A stretch of DNA of 27,951 nt from an uncultured Bacteroidales bacterium (GTDB lineage: Bacteria; Bacteroidota; Bacteroidia; Bacteroidales; F082). Positions 10,701-16,866 of this stretch are shown piece after piece. Numbering within the stretch: the first letter of the stretch is position 1; the number at the start of each line of letters is the position of its first letter. The position numbers and the translations under genes were made by a program. The stretch is taken from contig CALCYT010000007.1 of NCBI GenBank assembly GCA_937906455.1, forward strand, positions 1 through 27,951, read 5' to 3'. Under the pieces are notes generated by a model. That model did not search any database, was not told the origin of the DNA, and saw only the letters and a list, made by a program, of their open reading frames with translations.

Positions 10701-13250
10701 TGTCCAGCCCTCCGGGAAGCCTTCGTCGAAGGTCTCGTTTAATTCATAAGGCACTTCTGTCTCGCCGTCACGGTTGCCTGCATACACGCAGCTCACGCCG
10801 TATTTGTAGAGGACTCCCGACTCAACTTCCGACCAAGTCTCATCAAGTATTGTAGTCTCCGTCGGATTGCCAATCACATCAGTGTTGTCTAATGTATAAG
10901 GTCCGTTGTTGCTTTCAAGAGTACGATACACACGATAATTTTGCAGCTCGCGTGTCTCGCGTGTCCAGCTTACTTTCACGTTCTCATCTTCCTCGACTGC
11001 TGTGACGGAAGCCACGGGGAACAACATCTCGTCAAGGATGAAGTCGATGTCGGTCAGATCGTCGCCATTGCCTACGCTGGCCGCAAAATATGGTTCCGGG
11101 TCTTGATAGTTCTCGTCATAAACACCCACCGAGAAACCGTAGCCGGCTTTGAACGTGCCTGAATACTCGCCGTTCTCGTCGGTAGTGAAGATGTATTCGA
11201 GGTCATTACCAAATTCGTCGTAACCTGTCACCGACACCTCTATATTATTAATAGGTGTAGTGCCGTCTTGTTCATACACATGACCTTGGATGGTTGCGTA
11301 GCCTCCGACTCTCATCACCACGTCGTTTGAATAGTCCGATTCGCCTGCCTCATACACCGCTGTGACGTTGAAGACGTAACCGCCGGGGTTATAGGCGAGA
11401 TTCTCAACGGTATATCCGTTGGTTGTAATCAGCTCGTCGTTGAGTTTCACGCCATCCTGATAGAAGTTGTAGCCCATGAAAGCTCTGTTGGCTGTCCATG
11501 TGAATACGGCGTCGTCGCCAATCCATATCTCGGTGTTTTCGGCCGCGAAATTCTCAACAGTGTCGAGAACAGAGGCGAAGGCGCGTATTGCGCTTGACGT
11601 CTGTCCGGTGTTGTTTCTTGTAATCACACGCATAAAATACACCGTGTTGTGGTTCAAGCCCTCAAGCAGTATAGGCGAGGTGAGGTCTGAAGTCCAGTCG
11701 AGCATCACCGATTGCGGAGGATACTGTGTTCCGACCAAGACTTTTATCTCCTTACTGTAATTTCCTATTGTTAGGATGACTTCATCGCCATTGTCAACAC
11801 CGGTTTGTTCGTCACCCGGGTAAATTATTATTGTCTCACCCGGAGCCGGCACCGCGTTGATTTGCAAGGTGCCTGCCATATATGCAGGATTTTGGGTCTT
11901 TCTGACAATATAATAAGTGCCGGCATATAAGAACTTGTCAAAAATATAGTTTTGTCCTGAGGCTATGCAGTTTGTCGCCTGCGGGCCATTTTCACCGCTG
12001 AAGTCTTCGGCGTAAAGTGCCACTTCATTCGTACCATAGAGATAATAGTTCAAGATAAAGTCTTCTTCCACCTCAAACTTTATCACCGCATCATTATAAT
12101 CATAGCCGAGAGGCAGAGAATACACGTTATGATAGGTATGACCTGTCTCGTTTGTCCCGATGTCAAAGACGTTGTCGTCGCCTAATGACAGCACTCCGAG
12201 GTCTATCGGGTTCTCATAGACGTCGCCTTCATCAGGGTCGTATGCCGTGGCTGTCACCGCAACCTCAAGTGTCTGGTCTTCCACGCCATCGAAGTACGAG
12301 ACGGTGAGAGTACCTGTCACCTCACCTGCATCGGCAGTGCCTGTTGACACTTCTATTTCCACCGATGTGTTGCCTTCCACCACAATCGGGAACTCCGTGT
12401 TGATGGTGAAATACTCGTTGTCCGACTCAATTCCGGTGATGGTGCCTTCCATGACGCCAACATTTGTAAGCGTAAATGTTCCGGGCCTCATATAGGCATT
12501 ATTCGGACGCTCTCCCAATTCAACATCACCATAAGCAACCATTTCCGCCGGCGGTAGGTCCATATTCAATTCTATGTAATTTTTGTTTATGGTATAACCT
12601 CGATTTGAACTCCCGTTAGTAGGATTGGCAACATTGAAACTATTATTGTCTCTATATTCATAAATGGAACGATAAGAATTATCTGGATCATTGTAAGTGT
12701 ATGTCCTCATGTAATCTCCATTTGGGCAGTAATTTGTAGAATTATCTGTCACGCAAATGAGCAAATTGCTGGTGCCATCGTATTCAAATGGGGTGTCCAA
12801 TGTCAGTGTCACCAAACTATTCGAGGTGAATGTGACTGTTTTCTCGGTAAAAACCAAGTCTTCAGTCGGGTCTAATGTCACAAAATCAGTATTATTTGAA
12901 AAATAGTTTTTGGAGGTATTGGCCATATAAACCGAGATGAGTCTTTGCCGGCCATTGCCACTGCTGACATTATAAGACACATAAAAACTCACCGCATTGA
13001 TGGTTCCGCGAGTACCGATTTCTGCAGGAGTGTAAATCTGTTGCGTCAGCGACTTTTTATAATACGTGTATGTCGGGATATAATACTGGTTCGTACTTTG
13101 TTTAGTACCCACCTCAATATCCACGCTTGCTTTCATCGTGCCTGTGAAGGTCAACAAAAGCATCAGAAAGGCAAACAGCCTTACCATTGGGGACGTCTTT
13201 CCTCTCGTGGAAGACTTCCCTCCTTTTTTTTGTAAAGTTCTGTTAATCAT
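7740..13250 (-). CDS. giant T9SS-secreted modular adhesin-like protein (1836 aa)
   Basis: A paralogue of the 2280-aa protein. The chosen ATG at 13250 puts a 21-residue basic stretch before a good signal peptide; Met22 (MVRLFAFLMLLLTFTG, ATG at 13187) is a plausible alternative start. Modules in order: beta-sandwich (~45-235, LDTPFEYDGTSNLLI), Fn3-like segments, carboxypeptidase-regulatory-like (~650-740, IQGHVYEQDG), an uninterrupted Fn3 (~745-830), cleaved adhesin (~838-998, FDEGFPEGW to DIDDVEL), another beta-sandwich (~1265-1420), duplicated GWNW module (~1462-1623), ECRG module (~1641-1743), and a T9SS type A sorting domain from ~1761 (VYPNPVKKGG, ending FRKVVVE). It is first in a likely three-gene operon. 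Its promoter carries the palindrome also found at the kinase promoter, and its leader is ~140 nt. No catalytic domain is recognised; export across the outer membrane by T9SS is well supported, the binding role is inferred. Confidence 0.92.
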   Translation of the reverse strand: MINRTLQKKGGKSSTRGKTSPMVRLFAFLMLLLTFTGTMKASVDIEVGTKQSTNQYYIPTYTYYKKSLTQQIYTPAEIGTRGTINAVSFYVSYNVSSGNGRQRLISVYMANTSKNYFSNNTDFVTLDPTEDLVFTEKTVTFTSNSLVTLTLDTPFEYDGTSNLLICVTDNSTNYCPNGDYMRTYTYNDPDNSYRSIYEYRDNNSFNVANPTNGSSNRGYTINKNYIELNMDLPPAEMVAYGDVELGERPNNAYMRPGTFTLTNVGVMEGTITGIESDNEYFTINTEFPIVVEGNTSVEIEVSTGTADAGEVTGTLTVSYFDGVEDQTLEVAVTATAYDPDEGDVYENPIDLGVLSLGDDNVFDIGTNETGHTYHNVYSLPLGYDYNDAVIKFEVEEDFILNYYLYGTNEVALYAEDFSGENGPQATNCIASGQNYIFDKFLYAGTYYIVRKTQNPAYMAGTLQINAVPAPGETIIIYPGDEQTGVDNGDEVILTIGNYSKEIKVLVGTQYPPQSVMLDWTSDLTSPILLEGLNHNTVYFMRVITRNNTGQTSSAIRAFASVLDTVENFAAENTEIWIGDDAVFTWTANRAFMGYNFYQDGVKLNDELITTNGYTVENLAYNPGGYVFNVTAVYEAGESDYSNDVVMRVGGYATIQGHVYEQDGTTPINNIEVSVTGYDEFGNDLEYIFTTDENGEYSGTFKAGYGFSVGVYDENYQDPEPYFAASVGNGDDLTDIDFILDEMLFPVASVTAVEEDENVKVSWTRETRELQNYRVYRTLESNNGPYTLDNTDVIGNPTETTILDETWSEVESGVLYKYGVSCVYAGNRDGETEVPYELNETFDEGFPEGWTVLDVDGDGRCWMLGSEAGLGYGKGHNGSHDMMISKSYENGGTIYNKNNYLITPKVQFTEVSEFSFWACAQDAIYPTETFGVYVSTTNNTSSDAFVYVNGWTMTAKGQGEWRQYTVNLGNYAGNEGYVAIRHYNSNYNGFYLDIDDVELRNPDIHVERESEIVWSNPVGKDMFIENGVSVRIDLNNGENPVGATISFVNNNEYEQEHYPIADVTLTDDDIVYDSLELAYYGYYTYESFRRGQYSVTLTRDNYNELNYTNVSITNETELSYTMYETLVSATTFAVSPTGWATWEGVEGGDRSFTRYMIRILINNSYYSYNTTDTYMQIPVGNLTEGNTYICYLYTQYTGGQSTYVSCQFRYRKCDNYDGVDNMKLTSAEDGNTITWSYPESTEVSEEIAYDNGTYSGRYNPTYWAVRFPAGEIGSNTLQKISYYHTAVYNYSSYPYNYYTDVIKYMVYNGEDISDETKIFESVNDTMPNVTGFTDYVFDESLEIDNTQDILVVIQKIDGYTYQATCDNQYSDNTNSYYYNDNTNIWDSYHYNFMIRVSYSLVLEPESAVIYRDGEAYDFTEASTYTDEGVNDAHSYGVRVVYPGNAMSCTASASYGDQYSQLVEGWNWWSTYIEQADYDGLEILENSLGANGIMIKSQDGSVSYDEESGEWSGSLTSINNEAMYKIKMSAPARVTMYGVNAEPANHPVTLYNGWTYFGYLSWFNVNLNDALEDLEATDGDMIKSQDGFAIYDAESGEWFGSLSYFEPTKGYMYKSLNEDEVTFTYTNIRSEQLGENLTSGNNHWAADMHRYANNMNIMAVVELDGEEVAGDYELAAFANGECRGSVRLIYSQAMNRYVAFLTVAGDEAAELTFALYDAETEEEILESNTTAMFNANTMLGEKDNPLAVSFRGTTVIGEHNAPMTVYPNPVKKGGNVNITLANATEMQVEVLNTLGETISVGKFGQSQAVIAMPDMPGVYMIRIVTGDDSTLFRKVVVE

Positions 13251-13317
13251 AATTTTAATAAATAATTAATTAAAGATAATAATTTGTTTTACGAATCTTT
13301 CATTTAATTTCATCCTT

Positions 13318-13380
13318 TTCGTCAGCATCCACTAGGGATTCCGGCGATGAAGAACCAGACGGGACGTTGTGCCATCCAAT
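13318..13380 (-). other. GC-rich leader segment with a 17-codon upstream ORF
   Basis: The 5' leader of the 1836-aa gene is AT-rich except for this patch. On the minus strand it holds ATG (13375) to TGA (13322), encoding MAQRPVWFFIAGIPSGC. It also has short self-complementary pieces (CGTC/GACG, ATCC/GGAT). It could be a leader peptide, a structured regulatory leader, or chance. No known riboswitch consensus was recognised. Confidence 0.3.
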
Positions 13381-13392
13381 CACTTCAGCTTA

Positions 13393-13400
13393 CAAAAATA
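13393..13400 (-). promoter_or_regulatory. -7 promoter element for the adhesin operon
   Basis: Minus-strand TATTTTTG matches the Bacteroidetes TAnnTTTG consensus. No TTG is found at the expected -33 spacing; the palindrome at 13421-13440 occupies that neighbourhood, as it would at an activator-dependent promoter. The inferred transcript start near 13388 gives a leader of about 140 nt. Confidence 0.55.
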
Positions 13401-13420
13401 TAGATAATTTTATGGATGGT

Positions 13421-13440
13421 TGTAAGTAAATTTACGTAGA
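13421..13440. promoter_or_regulatory. putative response-regulator operator, copy 1
   Basis: Contains the perfect 10-bp palindrome GTAAATTTAC (13426-13435) with partly symmetric flanks. On the minus strand GTAAATTTACTTA is identical to the element at 15991-16008. The palindrome centre is 37.5 bp from the last base of the -7 box, exactly as in the other copy. Binding by the adjacent NarL/LuxR-type regulator is inferred. Confidence 0.6.
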
Positions 13441-13466
13441 AACGCAAAAAAATTTTATTTGGATTA

Positions 13467-14093
13467 TCACTTCACCAGACCGGCGTCGTAGGCGTATTTC
13501 ACTAAATTTGCGGTGGTTTTTATGTCTAATTTCTCGAATATATGGCTTTTGTGCACTTCCACTGTGCGGCGGCTCAGGCCGAGGCGGTCGGCTATCTGTT
13601 GTGCCGACATGCCGTTGGCGCACAGCTGTATTATCTCTATCTCGCGTGCCGACAGTTCTGTTTTTACTTGTATGCGATATTGTTTTTCTTCGTCATAACA
13701 ATGGTCGCCGAACAAGGTGCTGAGTTTGGCTTTGAGGGCGTCCGACTCCACATCCTTACCCATAAAGCCATCCACGAGGCCTTGTGTACGAAGCACCACT
13801 TCGGGGTTTTTGCTCACGTCGGAGAGCAGCACTATTTTTGCCTTTGGGCTGAATTTACGTGCATGTCTTATCACATCAACACCGTTGCCGTCGGGCAGAT
13901 AGTAGTCGAGCAAGATAAGCTCCACCTCATCGCCGTGTTCTTCGAGGAAGGTCTTTGCCGACCTCACGTCGTCGGCCTCACCCACCACTATGCTGTTCAT
14001 GTCGGAATAGTTGAGCGACAGGCGTATTCCCATCCGATAAAGCGGATGGTCTTCCACCAGAAGGACTTTTATGGGTTGTCGTTTCATCATCAT
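13467..14093 (-). CDS. NarL/LuxR-family two-component response regulator
   Basis: 208 residues with a receiver domain and a LuxR-type DNA-binding domain. The receiver (~8-125) has the acidic pair E14/D15, phospho-acceptor D63 (LILLDYYLPDGNG), S91 and K113 (GFMGKDV). The HTH (~142-203) reads LSAREIEIIQLCANGMS, then IADRLGLSRRTVEVH, and is complete. The first of three consecutive ATGs overlaps the kinase stop as ATGA, so translation is probably coupled and the kinase next door is the likely phosphodonor. Proteins of this type usually bind short palindromes as dimers. Matching palindromes lie upstream of the kinase and of the first adhesin gene, so autoregulation and control of the adhesin operon are inferred. 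No clear intrinsic terminator follows. Confidence 0.95.
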   Translation of the reverse strand: MMMKRQPIKVLLVEDHPLYRMGIRLSLNYSDMNSIVVGEADDVRSAKTFLEEHGDEVELILLDYYLPDGNGVDVIRHARKFSPKAKIVLLSDVSKNPEVVLRTQGLVDGFMGKDVESDALKAKLSTLFGDHCYDEEKQYRIQVKTELSAREIEIIQLCANGMSAQQIADRLGLSRRTVEVHKSHIFEKLDIKTTANLVKYAYDAGLVK

Positions 14094-15940
14094 TCTCCTT
14101 TCCTTACGCTTATGGTCACAGTGGTGCCCTCGCCTTCTTCGCTTTCTATCATTATGATGCCGCCATTGCGTTCCATTATCTGTTTGCTGACGAAAAGTCC
14201 TATGCCTGTGCCCGACTCGCCGCCGGTACCTTCAGTCGATGAGGTCAGCATCTGCATCAGCTTGCCTAACTTGTCCTTGCTGATGCCCTTGCCGTGGTCG
14301 ATGACCTTAATCATATAATGTTTCCCGTCGTCTTCGGCCTCAAGTCTTATCTCACCTTTGTCATAGGAGTACTTCACTGCGTTAGAGACGATGTTTTGCA
14401 ACACCATCTCCACTATCTGGCTGTCGTCGTTGCCCACCCAGTTTGCAGGGATGTCATTGGTGACCTTCAGTGACTTAAGGTCTATCTCGAAGGCTTGGCT
14501 CTGCACCACCTTATCGACGGTCTCCCTCAGGTTAAAAAACTCCGTCTGTTTGTCGGCGTCAACGAGCATGCCCTTCACCCAGCTGATGAGGTTCACCAAC
14601 TTGATTTTCATATCCTTTGTCGATGACTGGAGTGCGACTAAGTACTCTTTAATGTATTCGAGCGGTATGTCGTTGATATGTTCGCTCATGAGGTCGAGGA
14701 CCTTTTCCTGTGCCAGCACCGGCGTCTTGATGTCGTGCGAGACCATGGTGAACAGCTGGTCTTTGGTGCTATTGAGGCGAAGCAGCATCTCGTTGCGTCT
14801 CTTACGTTGTATGACATTGAGTATCAGCGCTATCACCACGATGAGAAGCAGTGCTACCACGACGAGCGACACATTGAACAGGCGTATGTTTTGTCTTGCT
14901 TTCTCCTCTTGCAGCTCCAGTTCATATTGCTTCTCCGCCAGTTGGTATTTCACCTGGTAGTCGCGGACAAGGTCTTGCATTTCTTCGTTATATATAGTGT
15001 CTCTTATTTTGACGCTTTCCTCAAGATAGCTCAACGAGCGTTCGGGGTGCGAGGATCTCGTGGCGAGGTAGGCGCCTTGCAGGCATTCCAAATAGAATTG
15101 GTCATAGTGGCTCTCCTTAGCCATGTCCAAGGCTTCGAGATAGAATTGCTCGGCGGCGTCGGTGTCGCCGCGGTCGAAGGCGTATTGGCCGTATAGCATC
15201 ACAATGGCTGTCTCATAATACAATTCTTTCACTTGTCGGGCTGCTATGATGGCGGTGTCAAGCTCGGCGTCGGCTTCTTCGAGGCGGCCGGCAGCATGGT
15301 AGGCTTTCGACAAGGCGATACGTCTGTTTATGATTTTCTCCTGCCAGTCGCCATAACGTTTCGACAGCGCCAGGGCTTGTTCGGCATAGTCTATGGTCTC
15401 GGCGAGTGTGGCGTCGCGCCTCGGGTCGTCGTCATCCATCTGTCCGTACTGCATCAGCCGCACGCCCGAGATATTCTGGTAATATGTCGCAAGGTTGAGG
15501 TTGGCCACCGTGTCAGTGCCGGTTTCGCCAAGCATCTCGATACATTTCCAATACAACTCCTCCGACAGGTCGTATTCCTCCATGTCGTAATAAATCGAGG
15601 CTATATTGTTCATGATGTAGCGTTTGTTGACGGCTGCCATCTCGCCTCCGATTTCATCCATTATCTCGGTGCAGATGTTATAGTTGCGTATGGCCTCGTC
15701 ATATTGTCCGAGGCGCATGCATGCCCCGGCTATGGTGTTATAGCACCCCGCCACATTGTACAAGTCGCCGGCCTCCTCGTAGAGAGGCAGTGCCTGCTTG
15801 GTGTATTCTATCACCTCGACGAAACGGCTCTCGTCGAAGCACTGTAAAATCTTAGCTCTCAGACTGTCAGCGTCTTGAGCCTTCAGCATGAGAGAGAATA
15901 AGACGGCGATGACTGTCAAGAAAATTTTTCTCATTTTCAT
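14090..15940 (-). CDS. TPR-containing sensor histidine kinase
   Basis: 616 residues. A signal peptide (MKMRKIFLTVIAVLFSLMLKAQ) is followed by a periplasmic region of tetratricopeptide repeats (~25-320; for example CYNTIAGACMRLGQYDEAI). A coiled-coil linker leads to one membrane segment (~355-375) and a cytoplasmic kinase core. H402 sits in the H-box VSHDIKTPV. The N-box NIVSNAVKYS is at ~515, G1 DHGKGI at ~555, G2 GTGIGLFVSKQ at ~578, and a late GEGTTV follows. All catalytic motifs are present, so it should autophosphorylate and pass phosphate to D63 of the overlapping regulator. TPRs usually bind protein or peptide, so the signal may be a periplasmic or envelope protein; this is inference. 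Its promoter region has the shared palindrome at 15991-16008. The gene lies 94 bp downstream of yebC. Confidence 0.95.
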   Translation of the reverse strand: MKMRKIFLTVIAVLFSLMLKAQDADSLRAKILQCFDESRFVEVIEYTKQALPLYEEAGDLYNVAGCYNTIAGACMRLGQYDEAIRNYNICTEIMDEIGGEMAAVNKRYIMNNIASIYYDMEEYDLSEELYWKCIEMLGETGTDTVANLNLATYYQNISGVRLMQYGQMDDDDPRRDATLAETIDYAEQALALSKRYGDWQEKIINRRIALSKAYHAAGRLEEADAELDTAIIAARQVKELYYETAIVMLYGQYAFDRGDTDAAEQFYLEALDMAKESHYDQFYLECLQGAYLATRSSHPERSLSYLEESVKIRDTIYNEEMQDLVRDYQVKYQLAEKQYELELQEEKARQNIRLFNVSLVVVALLLIVVIALILNVIQRKRRNEMLLRLNSTKDQLFTMVSHDIKTPVLAQEKVLDLMSEHINDIPLEYIKEYLVALQSSTKDMKIKLVNLISWVKGMLVDADKQTEFFNLRETVDKVVQSQAFEIDLKSLKVTNDIPANWVGNDDSQIVEMVLQNIVSNAVKYSYDKGEIRLEAEDDGKHYMIKVIDHGKGISKDKLGKLMQMLTSSTEGTGGESGTGIGLFVSKQIMERNGGIIMIESEEGEGTTVTISVRKGE

Positions 15941-15961
15941 AACTTTATGTTAAAAACCACA

Positions 15962-15969
15962 CAAAATTA
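15962..15969 (-). promoter_or_regulatory. -7 promoter element for the kinase-regulator operon
   Basis: Minus-strand TAATTTTG matches TAnnTTTG and lies ~22 bp before the kinase ATG. At 19-bp spacing the -33 position reads TAG rather than TTG and touches the edge of the palindrome, which suggests activator dependence. Confidence 0.55.
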
Positions 15970-15990
15970 TGAAAATTCACATAAATAACT

Positions 15991-16008
15991 ATAAGTAAAT
16001 TTACTTAT
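15991..16008. promoter_or_regulatory. putative response-regulator operator, copy 2
   Basis: A perfect 18-bp palindrome, ATAAGTAAATTTACTTAT, centred about 41 bp upstream of the inferred transcript start of the kinase operon. It shares GTAAATTTACTTA and the spacing to the -7 box with copy 1 (13421-13440). Its position suits a class II activator. Autoregulation by the downstream-encoded regulator is inferred. Confidence 0.62.
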
Positions 16009-16034
16009 TATTACAAAAAGTTATCAACAAATCA

Positions 16035-16745
16035 TCATTCCATATTAGTATAGACGGCCTGTACGTCTTCGTCATCCTCCACCTTGTCGAGGAAGTTCAT
16101 GATGCTCTCCATCTGCTCGTCGCTGAATGCCACGGGGTTGTTGGCGAAGCGTTGCAGGTTGGCTTTCACAATGTTGACTTTCATTTTCTCGAGGGCCTCG
16201 TGCATGGTGCCGTATGATGTCCAGTCGCTGTAGGCGAAGGTGCCGTCTTCGGTCTCTTCAATCTCTTCGAGTCCTGCGTCGATAAGCTCGAGTTCGAGGT
16301 CGTCTTTGCTCATGCCTGCCGGTATCTCTATCTGGAACACGGCTTTGCGGGTGAACATATATTCAAGCTGGCCTGTCTTGAGAAGCTCGCCGCCTGCCTT
16401 GTTGAAGTAAGAGCGCACGTTGGCTACGGTGCGGGTGGTGTTGTCGGTGGCGCATTCCACCACGCAGAGGACGCCGTGAGGGCCTTTGCCTTCATAGACG
16501 ATCTCCACCATGTCGGCAGTGCTCTTGTCGGTGGCGCGCTTGATGGCGGCGTCGATATTGTCTTTCGGCATGTTTTCCGCCTTGGCGTTGAGGATAGCCT
16601 GACGGAGTTTGGGGTTCATGTCAGGGTCGGGACCGCCTTCTTTTGCTGCGATAGTTATAATTTTTCCAAGTTTCGGGAACACTCTCGACATGTGCCCCCA
16701 TCTTTTCATCTTAGCCGCCTTGCGGTATTCAAATGCTCTTCCCAT
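16035..16745 (-). CDS. yebC: YebC/PmpR-family (TACO1-like) protein
   Basis: 236 residues, usual length for the family. The N-terminus MGRAFEYRKAAKMKRWGHMS is the variant common in Bacteroidetes, followed by KIITIAAKEGGPDPDMN and NPKLRQAI, then the core motifs YEGKGPHG, ECATDNTTRTVANVR and FNKAGGEL. The family was long annotated as transcriptional regulators. More recent work on YebC and mitochondrial TACO1 supports a translation factor that helps ribosomes through difficult (proline-rich) stretches; which applies here cannot be told from sequence. The ATG at 16745 follows a TATTTTTG box. The kinase gene follows on the same strand after a 94-bp gap that carries its own promoter, so the two are probably not a strict operon. 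Confidence 0.95.
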   Translation of the reverse strand: MGRAFEYRKAAKMKRWGHMSRVFPKLGKIITIAAKEGGPDPDMNPKLRQAILNAKAENMPKDNIDAAIKRATDKSTADMVEIVYEGKGPHGVLCVVECATDNTTRTVANVRSYFNKAGGELLKTGQLEYMFTRKAVFQIEIPAGMSKDDLELELIDAGLEEIEETEDGTFAYSDWTSYGTMHEALEKMKVNIVKANLQRFANNPVAFSDEQMESIMNFLDKVEDDEDVQAVYTNME

Positions 16746-16772
16746 ATTAGTACTAATTTATTTTTCAGGTCG

Positions 16773-16780
16773 CAAAAATA
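16773..16780 (-). promoter_or_regulatory. -7 promoter element for yebC
   Basis: Minus-strand TATTTTTG fits TAnnTTTG, ~28 bp before the ATG. A TTG is present upstream, but at only 15-bp spacing. The leader contains the 12-bp palindrome ATTAGTACTAAT (16746-16757). Confidence 0.5.
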
Positions 16781-16825
16781 ACAAAAAATTTTATACAACG
16801 TCATAAATAATTAAAAAATCTACCC

Positions 16826-16865
16826 GCTAATGGCTAATGGCTAATGGCCAACAGCTAATGGCTAA
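16826..16865. repeat. heptanucleotide tandem array (GCTAATG)n
   Basis: Five full 7-bp units plus a partial one: three exact GCTAATG, one degenerate GCCAACA, one exact, then GCTAA. The array ends one base before the stop codon (16867-16869) of the asparagine-synthetase-B-named gene. A second array in opposite orientation lies beyond that gene's start (18175-18203). Confidence 0.9.
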
Positions 16866-16866
16866 A

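Noticed and set aside
13542..14318. 258-codon plus-strand ORF opposite the regulator and kinase genes
   Set aside because: Antisense to two fully motif-supported genes; its length reflects their codon bias.
16746..16757. ATTAGTACTAAT palindrome before yebC as a third regulator site
   Set aside because: It differs from GTAAATTTAC in sequence and lies downstream of the -7 box.
16826..16865. CRISPR-like array
   Set aside because: Units are 7 bp with no spacers; it is a simple tandem repeat.
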